DNA of 64,000 nucleotides from Hydractinia symbiolongicarpus (taxonomy: Eukaryota; Cnidaria; Hydrozoa; Anthoathecata; Hydractiniidae): NCBI RefSeq assembly GCF_029227915.1, contig NC_079878.1, positions 308,001-372,000 of the forward strand, written 5' to 3'. Below, one piece after another: positions 45,101 to 60,100 of the stretch (positions are counted from its first letter, which is position 1; each line of letters begins with the position of its first letter). The translations under genes and the position numbers were made by a program. Below the pieces are notes generated by a model. The model saw only the letters and a list, made by a program, of their open reading frames with translations. It did not search any database and was not told the DNA's origin.

Positions 45101-48100
45101 TTGGATGAACTGGAGAAAGCAGTAGATATTTTAACAGGTATTTCACTGTGTAATTCTATCATTCAATTAATACCGCAACTCCACTCAGAAATACAAAGCC
45201 AACCAGCCGTAACACAAGGAAAAATTTAGTTTCCGTGTGTAATACTGTGTTTACTACCGCAAGCATATTTTTAAATGCTTTTTTGAGAGCTTTATTACTA
45301 CATTTTTAGTGGTGGGATATATGTTAAATACTGCTGCCACAGAAACTGCAGGAATAAAATTTTTAACTTTAAAAAGTTTTCTTCCATTAAAGTGACATGG
45401 CAATACTCAGTTTTGACATTTTTTCAACTTTGCACAGGAAGCCAGCATAGCCTATAAAATTATATGTCTGTGCATCTTCTATGTCAAATGCAAATATAAA
45501 GCATATGTTGATATAGCATGCTATATTAAAGATATCTTTAAGATAACTATTTCTGACGTATCAATTTTCGTACTATAACAATCTAAATGCATTCAACGCA
45601 TAATAGTTTTAGTGCAAGTTTAACTTTCGCCATGAATAACAAGGACAAAAAACAGAGGTTACAGACAAAATATAAATTTATTTCAAACACTATTCCCCTG
45701 TCGATTTTGTTTCTCGCAGAAAGTATATTTTCGCGAATATTAATTTCTTGTGCAAAAGATTTTGCGCTTAATTTTGTGTTGAATTAAACACTAAGAAACT
45801 TTTTACGAAAAATTAATATGGATAAGGTATATCTTACAACTGACTTAGCATTGCCGTAACTCAACAGGGAACAGAATATTTTTTTATATTGTAAGTGATT
45901 CTTCTATAATTGTATAAAGATCCAACATTATTTTTGTCTGCAATTATAGTTCTTAATAGTGTTTTGTTATTCTTTTGTAGGAGTCCCAGCAAAATTAGAT
46001 CTGGTTTTTGCTCTTGGCGCAACTGGTCTAAATAAAAATGAGATCTTTGCAATGGAGAAGAATTTTGTTAAAAAACTTCTTGCTACTTATACTGTGTCTA
46101 GAGAAGGAATGCTACCTGGAGTGGTTACATACGGAGCTAAAACTGTCATTAGAATTGGAGAATTAACTAATAAAGAAAAGGCTATAAAGCAAATTCAAGC
46201 ATTGGAATTCACAGACTCTGGAGATGATCTAACTTCAGCCATTACAAAAATCCGCGATGATGTGTTACTGACTAAAAATGGGGCTCGTAAAGGAGTTCCA
46301 AAATCCTTTTTAATATTTGTCAACTCTGAAAACCAGTTTACTGAAGACTTTATGAGAATTGTTAATGAGATGGAGAGTGGAATAAAAATAATCTATGTTG
46401 GCATTGGTCCAGTATTGAAAGAAAGTTCACTAAAATCTCGTATATCTGACCTTAGCAGTATAATTTACATTAAAGATCCAAAAGAACATTTAGAACAAGA
46501 GATCATTAAAGCCATGACATCTGCAAAGAAAGGTATAGAACGTTTAATTTATTTTCTTTGTCTTCTATTACTACTCTCATTAATACGTTTTTGCAGCACC
46601 AAACATTGTATGTTTCTTTAGACAATTGTAAACAGAGTTCGTGTGACTATCATGCCACTTGTGTAACAAGATCTGATGGAAACATTCAATGTCTTTGCCC
46701 AGTATGTACGTCCACTGACTATTCTCCAGTATGTGGTGATAATGGACGTACGTATGCAAATAAATGTTACATGAAGAAAGATTCTTGTGAAAAGAAGAAA
46801 AACATTGCAATTGCAAAGAGTAGTCCATGTGGTATGTTTTATTTATTTGAGAAGTTATTATATTTGATTTCAGTTTTTTCAGACCTAAATATGCTTAACA
46901 AATAGTTGGGCCACGAAATACACAAATTTAAAATTTAGTAGGCAGGGTGTTTTTATTTCCTATAGATAAATTGGGTTCTTGTTTTTTGTGTAGGTATTCA
47001 AAAGGATATTGATGTGGCTTTCCTAATTGATGGATCAAATTCGATATCTGACGTAAACTTTAAAAAAATAAAGAATTACGTGACTGCAGCTATATCATCT
47101 TATGACATTCAGCCATCTAAAACGCATGTGGCAGTTTCTCAATTTGGTGAAAACACAAGAACAATAGTTGATTTTGCGACTGGTCACAAAAAGGAAATCA
47201 TTAATTTAAGATTAAATGATGCGTCTAAAGTAGGTGGGAAACGAAACCTAAAAAAAGCATTAAATTATGTAGAACAAACAGTTTTTGGTACGGCGATGGG
47301 TGCTAGACCAAATGTCAAGAAGAATCTGATCATTGTAACTCAAGGCGATATCGATGCGTACTCAGATAGTGGTGAGTTGGCAACCATTGTTCAAACAGTC
47401 AAAGATCAAAATATCGAAATAGTTGTTGTAGGAGTCAACATGGACAAAGATGAAATTGAAAAAATATCAGGTCCTGACAGCCATGGTGCGCTTGTTATTG
47501 ATATTGACGATCTTCCAGAATCTCTAGGAAATGTAGAAGATGATGTACGGGGAAAGGGTAAGTAAGCTAAAGGTTTTTATATTTGCTTCTTTAGAAATTA
47601 AGATTTAGAGATAATATATTTTTTGGTAATTTATGCTCTAAAATTCATTAAGGATGTAACGTTTTTTTTAGCTGGAAATTTAGATATTGCTATTGTCGTA
47701 GCTGGAGCTACAGAAGATCTGTTCAAGAAAGAAATCTCATTTTCAATAAATTTAGTAAAAAATTATAAAATACATCCAGAACATACTCTTTTCACTGCAG
47801 TACTTTATGGCAGCTTACCTAAAATCTCCTTCCCGTTTTCGGATTCACAGAATCAACAAACGGTTCAATCAAATATTGAGCAGATGCGCAATCCTGGTAT
47901 AGGAAACATAAAGAAAGCCTTAGAGACAGTCTTAAAGCAAGCATTTTCAAAGGAAAATGGAGCTCGTGAAAATGTACCGAAATCTTTAATATTATTTGCT
48001 AGCAAGAAAGCTGATACTTCAAATGTTTCTGAATACGTAAAACAGATTAGGGATGGTGGTGTAGATCTGACTATTGTTGCAATTGATGGAGATGGTAAAC

Positions 48101-51100
48101 CTTTTAGGACATTTGTTGACGATCCAAATAAGCTGTTTGTGTTAAAAAGTGTCGATGATATTGATAAGTTGACTGATAAGGTTACTGATGCTACCTTGCC
48201 AGGTAAAATCATTAGTTAAACTAAACTTTGTTTTTCAGAATTGAATATGTATTAGAATACATATAACAACAAAAAGAAATCTTTAATAATGCATTCTTTC
48301 TTATTAAAAAACAATCATGTAATTTAGATCCTTGTAAAGTTCAGCTTTGTGAGTTCTACAGCAAATGCATATCGTTAAGTGATCAATCAACTGAATGTGT
48401 TTGTCCTGTGTGTAATGATGATGAATTTAAACCTGTGTGTGCGTCTGATGGTGCTACATATTCTTCTACTTGCAAGTTAGAAAGATCATCTTGCGAAAAG
48501 AAAAAGAAAATAACAGTTGTCAAAAATACTGCTTGTGGTGTGTATCGATTTTCTTGGTTAACTCGTTTTAATTTGATTAACAAGAAAAAATAACTTTTTT
48601 AATATTAAAATGTCTTATTACCTGATGTTAACCATATCCTTACTTTTTCTGAAGGTATCACTAAAGTACTTGACATTGCTTATGCCCTGGACACGTCTGA
48701 CGAAGTTACAAATCAATTGTTAAATAAAATGAAATCATTTATTGAGAAATCACTGGATATTTACACAATCTCTCCCAATGGCACTCATGTTGGATTATTG
48801 CATTATGGTGATAACGCTGAAGTTAAATTATATCTAAATAAGGGAAATGAAAAATCAGCTGTTATTCGCGGAATAAACTTCATGTCATTGAGAGGAGGTA
48901 CCCGACGTATGGAAAAAGCTCTAAAAGCTGCAACTGAAATATTTTCAACAAAACCTGGTTCACGACAGGATTCATCTAAGGTACTGGTATTATTAACCGC
49001 TGGCATGAACGATATCTCAGGTAAGTCTCAAATACCTGAAGCAGCTAAACAACTGAAAGCAGCAGGTGTGAAAGTTATTGTAGTTGACATTGGCAGTAAG
49101 GATAATCCAGATGCTGAAAATGTTGTTGATAATCTTGATAAAGTAATCAAAAGCGATTCAGATGATTTAATTGATAAGATTGGCACACTGGAAAAGGAAA
49201 TAGGAAAGTCCATTGGTAAGTAATTAATGGTGTGTTTTATATTTAGTTTTAAAATTATAGCTAGTAGTGATGAAAATCTAAAATGGAGAAGGTATAAGAA
49301 GTTATTTCATAATGTTTTAATCTTAAAATATATTTTTGATTTTAGGTAAGCCAGATAAACTTGATCTTGGTATCGTACTCGGTGCCTCTGGACCAAACTA
49401 CCTTGAATTATTTAAAGAGCAGAAAGATTTTGTGAAGGAAATGCTGGACAGATTAGATGTTGGAGCATCAGCTTTATTACCAGGAATTGTCCTTAATGGA
49501 AAAGTACCTGCCGTGGCTGTTTCAGTAGGAGATATTTTAACCGTTGAAAAGGCAAAAAAAGAAGTTGAATATCTGAAAAATCCAGGTGTAGGAAATAATT
49601 TATACAATGCTTTGTTGATGGTAAAGAATGAACTTTTTAACGCTGAGAATGGTGCTCGTACTGGAGTTCCGAAATCCATGTTATTGTTTATTGACAAAGA
49701 CATAAAATACGACAAAAATGTAATTGCAGCCTTAAGAAACTTTAAAACCAATGGAGTGAGATTGATTGTTGTTACTCAAGGTGAGAACATTGACAAGGAC
49801 AAAATTAAAATTATTACTCCAGACGTTGATGACTGGTTCTTCATTAAAGATCAAGACGATAGCAAAAATATGGTAAAGCATGTTGGAGATGCCATATTAT
49901 CTGGTAATAATTTAACTTTTAGAAATAGACATTTGGTCTGGTCTTAGTTATTACGATATGTTGTCTTTACTGTTTCTTATGTCGTGTCTAATTTCATCCA
50001 TAATGTATGTAAAAGCTGATTTATTTGAATTTCTGTTATTATTTTTTGTTGCCCTAGATTTGTGTGACGGTACTGCTTGTGGCTTCTCTGCAACTTGTGT
50101 AGTTACTGCTGAAAGGAAAACCCAATGTGTTTGTGCAATATGCAACAATGAAAAGCAATATGCACCTGTTTGTGGAAGTAATGGTCGAACGTACGCTTCA
50201 CTATGTCATTTACATCAAGATTCTTGTAAGGTAAAGAGAGAAATAAAGTTAGTCAAAGACAAACCTTGCGGTACGTATTTCCTGGTGAAATTATTTATTC
50301 AAATCTTAACTAATTATCTGCACGGCATTGCTAAGCGATTAATTTCCTATTCACGTATTTAGCGCTTTTCTTTTAGGAACCATAGCTGACGTAAACATCG
50401 TTTATGCCTTTGATACATCTGACAGAGTAACATCCAAGCAGTTAAGGCAATTAAAAGAATTCGCGAAAGCACCATTAAAATCGTTTAAGGTATCGTCTGA
50501 AGATACCAAAGTCAGCGTGGTTAGCTTTTCTATGCAGCCGAAAGACAATCTCAAATTTAGCGAGGATCAGTCTATCAAATCAGTTAATGCTGCAATTGAC
50601 AGTGTTGAAAATGCTGATGGAAAGGCAGATTTTACATCGCTTCAAAATTATATTACCACTAAAACGTTGCAAGATGTAACAGTTTCCTCAAAGAAAGTGT
50701 TGATACTACTCACACAAGGTGAAAGTATCGATTCAAGCCAACTAAAAGACCTCAAAAACCATTTACCTGGACTGAAACTGATTGTTATTTCCATTGGAGA
50801 TCCTTTTGATGTCTTTGGAGACTTTGATATAAAAATAATTCAAAAAGATGGCAATGATTTACCAAAGTCTTTCGGCGATCTGGAGAAAGCTATTGAAATG
50901 TTAACAGGTATACTGTCACATTTGTGAATATATTAAAATTACTATGTTGCTCATTTGTATGTTTGTCTAGAGCCTTTAATAATAAAGTTTAACATCAATT
51001 ATGAATATTAGATATTTCTTATATATTTTTTATAATAGCAAAAGCCAGTAAATTAGACCTTGTGTTAGTGGTTGGTGCCAATGGACAGAATGCAGAGAAC

Positions 51101-54100
51101 ATATTTAAGCAAGTACAACTCTTCATTTCCAAGCTTCTAAACACGTACAAAATATCCGACCAAGAATTGTTGCCTGGTGTTGTAACGTATGGAGCTAAAA
51201 CGATTATTAAACTTGGTGAAGTGTCAGATAAAACAATTGCATTAAATCGATTTGCAAACCTTCGATATAGTGATTTAGGAAAGGGTTTAAATGTGGCTTT
51301 GGAAAAGGTTCAGAGTGAAATTCTTTTAACAACGCATGGTGCTCGAAAAGGTGTTCCAAAGTCTGTTCTAATTTTTATCAATGACAAAAATGAGATAAAT
51401 AGTGACATATTGGATAAGCTTGATATGATGACGAAAAACAAAGTTGATGTCAGCTTTGTAGCTATTGGTCCAAATCTGTCACAGAACGATTTAAGGACGG
51501 TCATATCAGATCCAGTAAAAATTGTATTTGTTCCTAATTCTGATGATTTAGAGAAAAAGTTAGTGGATGTCATTGATGCTGTAAAGGAAGGTATTTTATA
51601 ACATAGCTTTGTATTTTATTGTTAATAAATACTTTTTATTTGTAATACCACTGCTGGTACTGCCTAGTCTTCAGCAACTTAGAACTTCCGTTTCAGATAA
51701 ATGTCGCCAAATATCATGCCCGACATATGCCAATTGTATCTCAACATCTGATAGTAAAATAAAATGTGTATGTCCAGTGTGTACATCTACCGAATACTCT
51801 CCAGTATGTGGTGATAATGGACATACCTATGCTAATGAATGTTACATGAAGAAAGATGCTTGTGAAAAGAAAAAATCAATCGGTGTTGCTAAGAACAAAG
51901 CATGTGGTATGTTACTTTATAATCTTCATTTTGTTAAATTTATTTTTGCTAAAAGTATCTTAAGGTAAAATCTTTTTGCAGAACTTATTTTTGAGACCTG
52001 AAATAATATTGTCTGTGCAACAATGTTGCGATTATGTTTTTGATGCAAAAAGGGAAAAACTAGGCAGTTCAATTTTGAATATGTTAAACAATCGCAAAAA
52101 AAAATTCCTCAAAAAAATTTCTTTACCTAAGGTAACACTTTTCGTTTATGATGAAAAACTTTTAAATATTTTATTTTCATTTAGGTGTTAAAAAAGACAT
52201 GGATCTCGTTTTCTTGATTGATTCATCTAAATCTATAACTGGCGAAAGCTTTAAAAAGATAAAAGCGTATATCCTTGCAGCAATCTCCACGTTAGATGTG
52301 CGACCATCTAAGACACATGTTGCTGTTGTTAATTTTGGAAATGAAACTGAGACAGTCGTTGACTTTATAGCTGGAAAAGATACAACGGTAATTAAAAGGA
52401 AAGTTAATGCTGCGCAGAAAAAGGGAAATATTCGAGATATTGAGAAAGCAATCAAATTTGTCAATACAAATATTTTTGGTACAGCATCTGGTAGTAGAAA
52501 TGATGTCCAAAAGGTCTTTGTTATCATAACTGGAAATGAAGTTAATCCCTTTAAAGATACAGATTTTGTAGATAGTGTTAAAAAATTAAAAGATCGAAAC
52601 GTGAAAATCGTTGTGGTTGGAGTCAACATTGATCAAGATGTAATAAAGGAACTGTCAAAGCCAGATGACCTGGTTACAAATTTACCAAACTTTAATAAAC
52701 TTCCCGATTCTTTGGGTGATGTGGAGAAAAATATCAGAGGAAAAGGTATTTTTATCTTAGTTTATGGTTATAAAAATAGCGTACTCTAAGTGATATCAAA
52801 AAGACAAAATAGTAAATTATTAATCTCTATTGTCTTTTAGATGCAACACTTGATCTGGCGTTTATTGTAAGTGGCACAGACGACGACAAATTGTATAAAA
52901 AGGAAATCGAATTCATAGAAGGCATGCTGAAGAATTACAAATTTGATCCGAAGCAGACGCTAATAAGTAGCGTTGTGTATGGAAATAATGCAAAAGTTGA
53001 ATTTAGTTTTTCAACCGGTCAAAGTCGACAAATAATTAAGTCATTCCTGGAAAAGATGAATAATCCTGGAAAAGGGCGTAATCTAAAAGCGGCTTTGGAT
53101 GAAGTATTAACATCAGTATACACGACTACTAACGGTGCTCGAGAAAACGTCTCTAAATCTCTTGTTTTGTTTGTTCATAAAGACGCTGATATATCAGATG
53201 TTCGTGATAATATTGATAAAATCAAAAAAGAAGATATTGAGTTAATAATTGTTGCTATCAATGGAGACGGAAAGCCATTCACCACATTCGTTGATGATCC
53301 TAAAAATTTGATTGTCCTAGGGAATGTTGATGGCCTAACGAAGTCAATTGATGATGTTTCTAAAGCAACCTTACCAGGTATGTGTACTGTAACTTAGCTT
53401 AGGATTAATAGATGGTATTCGTAGTTGTGGCCCTGCGTTATCATTTTACTTTACTTGTTTTTCAATATAGACCCCTGTAAGAAACAAACGTGCAAGCATA
53501 ACAGCAAATGTATACCATTAAGTGATCAATCCACTGAATGTGTATGTCCAGTTTGCGGAGGCGATAAATTTAAACCTGTTTGTGGATCTGATGGTGTAAC
53601 GTATGCTACAAATTGTAAATTAGTGAAAACTTCTTGTGAAAAAGAGAAAGAAATAACAGTGGTCAAAAGTACTGTTTGTGGTATGGTTTTCTAGTCTGAT
53701 TATATTTCTTTGTTGTTGGCATTTTTGCCGTTTTAGTTAGTTCTATTTTTTTATTTTTTTTTTATTTGAAGTATTCTAAATTAAACTGTGATAATGACAC
53801 AAAGTATATTTATGTAGGTATCCAAGAAATATTGGACGTTGTTTATGCTGTTGATTCATCAAGGGATGTTAATGACGATACCTTGAGAAAAATGAAAACC
53901 TTCATTGAAAGATCGCTTGAATTGTACAATATTTCTTTCAAAGATACACATGTTGGATTGTTGAAATATGGAAATGGTGCGAATGTTATATTATCCTTGC
54001 AAAATGGTATTGAGAAGTCGTTGGTTGCTCAGAATATCAAACAATTATCATTGAAGGGCGGTCCTCGTCTAATGCAAAAGGCTATTCGTACAGTAGACTC

Positions 54101-57100
54101 TCAAATGTTTGTTCCAAGTGGTGGTGCAAGACAAGATGCTTCTCAAGTTTTGATTTTATTGACAACTGGTGAAGAAGATACTTCTGGTACAGCTGATCTT
54201 CCTAAAGCAGCAAGGAAGTTACAAGGCAGAGGTATTAAAGTTGTAGTTGTTACTATTGGAGGTGAAGATAACGCAGATGCAAGTCAGATAGTCAAAAATC
54301 CTGATAAAGTTATTGAAAGTGATCCAGATAAATTACTTGATAAAATAGGTGAATTGGAAAAAGAAATAGGAAAATATCTTGGTAAGGAATGTATTCTTTT
54401 TTCATAAATATTGTAATACTGTATACTCAGTTACTTGGAGGATTTTTAAAAGTTCAAGTCTGAACGATTTCTTTCATTAGTCAGGATTAAAGAAATGGCC
54501 TGAAGACATTGTTCTTTTGGTGATATTTATCATCTATAGGACTGACCAAGATTAACAATTGTTTCTTGTAGGTAAAAAAGAAAAACTTGATCTTGGCATC
54601 ATACTTGGATCATCTGGTGCAGACTACTTGCAGATATTTAAAGATCAAAAATCATTTGTGAAAAATATGTTTGCTAGACTGTATATTGGTTCATCGAGTG
54701 TATTACCAGGCGTAATTGTCAATGGCGAAAATCCTAGGATCTCTATTTCTATCGGTGATGTATTAACAGAATCCGATGCTATTAGAGAACTTCTTAAGAT
54801 CACTAATCCTGGCTCGCAAGAACTGTTATACAATGCTTTGTACAAGGCTAAAAATGATTTATTTAAAAATCAAAAAAGTGCGCGAACTGGTGTTCCGAAG
54901 TCTTTATTAATCTTCCTGAATAAAGAACCAGAGAAAAGTAGTGAACTATCCAATGCTGTTAAGGAACTGAAAGAAGCAGGTGTTAAAATTGTAGTTGTTA
55001 TGCAAGGTAAGGACACAAACAAGACAAAGGTTAAAAATGCAACAGCTAACGCAAAAGAATGGTTTTTCCCTGATGATTCTGATGCAGCTGTGGATGCTAT
55101 AAAAGACATCATTGCTGCGTTGTTGCCTGGTAGGTAGCTTAACTTAAGTCTATGTTAATTTCGATGACCAGGCATTACCAAATTATAAGTTCTACTTCGT
55201 ATTGTATTACTGTGACATTTTTCTGCTTTTCAGAGTCGACATTTTTATTTCTTGTGCAATAAAGAAGATTTTTTTATTTCAAAATCTTTAGAGGGCTGCA
55301 ATCTTTACAAGCATTATTATTGTAGCAGCTGTTTTCTCACCTCATCGTCAACTTTATTGAAACTTTTAGATCAATGTGAGGGAAAAACTTGCGAAAAAGG
55401 TGGAAAATGTGTTGTGACAACCAACCTAAAAACACAGTGCTTATGTTCAGAATGTTCACCTGAAGAAGAATACTCGCCTGTATGTGGTGATGATGGAAGG
55501 ACATACGCAACAAAATGTAGAATGGCTCACCACTCTTGCATACACAAACAAACTGTGAAAACAACGAAAGAAGGAGCATGTGGTATGGCAAATATTTATT
55601 TATTTATTTATTTTTTCTACCATTCCATTTATAATTTTTACATCAACCTTTTTTTTTTTCTTTGCTACTACAGGTATCTCCGAAAATGTACATTTGATTT
55701 ATGCTTTTGATAATTCTGACAAAATGACACCAAAGAATTTACGAAAATTAAAAGATCTCGCAAAAGCAACCTTGGGATCATACAAAATATCCTCAAATGG
55801 TACAAAGATCGATGTCTTAAGTTTTGATGAGAGCACTAAACACATCCTAAAAGTTTCTGACGAGCGAAGTATCCAATCTGCTCAATTTGCAATCGAAAAA
55901 ATCATAAAAGGAAATGGTCATGCTGACTTTGAGGACGTGATCTCCTACATTAAATCAAATGTTAGAGGCATACAAGGAGGTTCACAGAATATACTAACTG
56001 TATTTACACAGGGTAATAGCATTAAACCAAACCATATGGAAAGATTAAAGGCAACTTTACCTGACATTAAAACAGTGGTTGTAACTATTGGAGATCCTAA
56101 CGATATATTTGGTGATAAATTTGATGCCACAATTGTTGAAGAAAATGCAGACAATATACCAAAGATCCTGGGTGAATTAGAGAAAAACATTATAAAATTA
56201 TTAGGTAAATAAATATCAATGCTGAATAAACGAAGATAAGAATACTAAATGTACGTCTAATTAATATCCGATTATTTCTGTGTTTATAGGAAAGAAAGCT
56301 AAACTGGATGTTGTATTTATCCTTGGTGCAACAGGTCAAAATGCTGAACAAACATTTAAGACACAAAAGGAATTTGTCACAAAACTCTTTGATGAGTACA
56401 AAATCTCAAGCAAAGATATGCTACCTGGGCTAGTTACCTATAGCGCTAGAAGTGTTATCAATATTGGCGACGTTTCAAACAAGAATGATGCTGTTGATAT
56501 CTTTAGAAAACTTCGTTTTATTGACTCAGGAACTAATGCAGTTGTAGCCTTACAAAGATCTGCTAGTGATGTACTTACTACAGAAAAAGGAGCCCGCAAG
56601 AACGTACCTAAATTCGTTTTGCTCTTTGTAGACAATGGAGATCAGATTAATGATAATTTACGTAATCATATAAAGGATTTTGAAGACAAGAACATTAACG
56701 TTGTAATAGTAGCAACTGGTCCAGATATTACAGCGGATACAGCAACTAAGCTTTCATCTGATAATGTTGACGTGATTTATGTATCTCGCCCGACTATGTT
56801 AACTGATCAAGTTGCTGAAGTAGGAAAGCTATTGTCTGAAGGTTGGTATTTTATTAAACTGTTAATAATAATTTCCAATTGGTGTTGTAAAGTGTGATAT
56901 GTGATTTAAGTTTGTAGCACAAAATGTCTTTCATCACTATTTTCTGTGATTTGGGTAGGTAACTAAACTTCCATTATAATTATATACAATTGCCTACTTA
57001 GATAAATGTGAAGGAACTGTATGCGAGTTTTATTCGGTGTGTGTCCCCAAATCAAATGGAAAAACGCTATGTGCATGCCCAGTATGTGCATCTACAAACT

Positions 57101-60100
57101 ATTCTCCAGTATGCAGTGATAATGGACATACCTATGCAAATGAATGTTACATGAAGAAAGATGCTTGTGAAAAGAAAAAGTTGATTGCCCTTGCCAAAGA
57201 TGAAGCTTGTGGTAAGCATTTTATGTTGTTGAGCATGCAATCTATGTGTTACTTACTTGATATGATAAGACTAACGCGCAGCTTTGTGGGATAATAACCT
57301 TTAAGTAGAAATATTTTAAATCGCTTCATTGACGAACTCAAGTACTCTTGAAATGTAAGTTCCACCATGACATTTTTACTGTAATTATAGGAATAGCAAA
57401 GAAAATGGATATCGCTTTCTTGATGGATTCTTCTAATTCAGTCAGTGTCCATGGTTTAAAAAAAATATCAACCTTCATTCAAGCAATATTTTCGTCCTTA
57501 AATATTTCTCCATCTGAAACACATGTTGCAGTAAACAATTTTGGAAAAGATGTAAAAAGTGTGTTTGATTTTAAGAGTGGAACATCACCAGAAGAAGCGA
57601 AAGGAAAATTGACTGGTCTTACTAAATTGGGTGGTCAGAGAGATTTAGGAGAAGCATTGAACTTCATTGGTGATAACGTTTTCAATGTCGGCTCGGGGAG
57701 CAGAAATCTTGCTGAAAAAGTGTTGGTTGTTGTCATAGGAAATGAAATGGATAATTACAAAGACACTGATTTTTTGCCTAGTTTGAAGAAATTACAGGAC
57801 AAAAACGTAAAATTGGTTTTTGTAGTGGTAAATACGAATGAAGATGTTATTTCCAAGCTCTCTGGTGTAGACAGTACGATAGCAGTTCCTGACGATTTCA
57901 TCAAGCTACCGAAGTACCTTGGAGATGTTGAAAAGAAAATCCGTGAGAAAGGTATTGTCCTTTTCTATCAAAATTGCTAATATAAATATCAATCAAATTT
58001 TATTGCATTTCATTACTTTTTTTTATTGTTTTTAGGTGAAATACTTGACCTTGCATTCGTCATTAGTGGTACTGGTTTACCAAATAGCAAATTATTCCAA
58101 AAACAAATCTTATTTGCTGTTGACATGACTCAAAAGTACAATATACGTCAAGATTCAACTCGCGTAAGTAGTGTTATATATGGAAATGATGCAGATGTTT
58201 CCTTTACATTCTCTCAGTCATCAAACCAGGAAGATGTACAATCAGAATTGAAAAGAACTCAAAATGTGGACAAAGGCTTAAATCCTGACAAAGCACTAGA
58301 TCTTTTAAAAAGGAAAGTATTTACTACAAGTAATGGAGCTCGAAACAATGCACCAAAATCTGTAGTATTTTTTATAAATAAAGATGCAGATACATCCAAT
58401 TTGAACAAAAATATAGAAATTCTAAGAAAAGATGGTGTTAATTTGATCATTGTTGCTATTGATGGAGATGGTAAACCTTTTAGAAGATTTGTTGATGACC
58501 CTAGCAAACTGTTTGTATTTAATAATGCATATGACACGAAAAAGCTGATTAGTCCCGTCGTAGATGCTACTTTACCAGGTATGCTTATATTATTTCTTTA
58601 CTATTGTTTTTCTTTGTGCAGTTTTTATATATATGAACAATGTGCTAACATCAGTAATCATGTGCTTTTGTCTGTGGGCAATTTAAGAGTGTGCAAAATT
58701 ATCCATACATATATAAAACAAAAATATAAAACAAAATATATAAATTATTTACAGAAATGTTAATCAAATGCTTTTGCTTTTTTAGGTTGTTTCTGTAAGA
58801 AACCTAGAATTTTTTTAACTTGCTCAAAATGTTGCGACTACAGTCTTTTATTGTATAATTGTTATTGTATATGCATTATATTGTATATAATTATTTTAGT
58901 AATAAAAAATGACTTTTTAGATCCATGCAAAGCGAGATCATGTAAATTCTACAGTAAATGCTTAGTACTAAGCCTACAATCAAGTGACTGCACATGTCCT
59001 ATATGTAAAGATGATGCATTTAATCCAGTCTGTGGATCTGATGGAACAACTTATATATCGTCATGCAAACTAATGAGAACATCTTGTCAACAGAGAAGGG
59101 AGATATTAATTGTAAAGAAAAGTGCCTGTGGTAGGTTTGAATAACTTGAGCTTTTCTCCAAATTTGTTCTTTTTCTGATATGTTATCTAAATCAAGAGGA
59201 AGATTTGGTAATAAATAATGAATAAATCGTATTCTTTTTTAGGCCTTCCTGGACCGTTAGATGTTGTTTATGCGATTGATACATCACGTGAAGTAGATGA
59301 TAGTATCTTTAGAAAGATGAAATCTTTCGTTGAGAAATCACTTGTAGTGTACACTGTTTCTGCTAAAGACACGCACGTTGGATTGTTACAATATGGCAAT
59401 GGTGTAAATGTTAAATTGTCTTTGCTTGATGGTAATGATAAGTCAACGATTACTCAAAAGGTTAAACAATTATCATTAACAGGTGGTCCTCGTCAAATGC
59501 AAAAGGCTATTCGTGCAGTAGACTCTCAAATGTTTGTTCCAAGTGGTGGTGCTAGGCAAGATGCTTCTCAAGTTTTAATTTTATTAACAACGGGTGAAGA
59601 AGATACTTCTAGTAAAGCTGAACTTCCAAAAGCAGCAAAGAAATTACAAGAAAGAGGTGTGAAGGTTATTGTAGTTACTATTGGAAGTGAAGATAATCCA
59701 GATGCCAATGATATTGTTAGTAATCCTGATAAAGTTATCAAAACTGATTCGAATGATTTAGTTGATAAAATTGGAAAATTAGAGACGGAAATAGGGAAAT
59801 CTATAGGTAAGTTTTGTGTAATGTCTTGCTATGTTATATTTTCACTTTATTATTTGCTAAAATAGTCACTGTTATAATGTTTTCAGGAATGAGTGATAAA
59901 CTTGACCTTGGTATTATACTTGGGGCAGCAGGTGCGGATTATCAGAATACGTTTAAAGATCAGAAAGCATTTGTTATTGACATGCTTTCCAGACTGAAGC
60001 TTGGCTCATCTGGCATACTTCCAGGAGTGGTTTTGAGTGCCCAACAACCTATCTTGGCTATCTCAATAGGAAGTATCACAAACACGGACAAAACGAAAGT

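Noticed and set aside
45138-45980. Intact transposon or gene boundary in the longest intron
   Set aside because: No terminal inverted repeats, target duplication, transposase-like frame, poly(A) signal plus terminal exon, or new start exon could be identified by eye.
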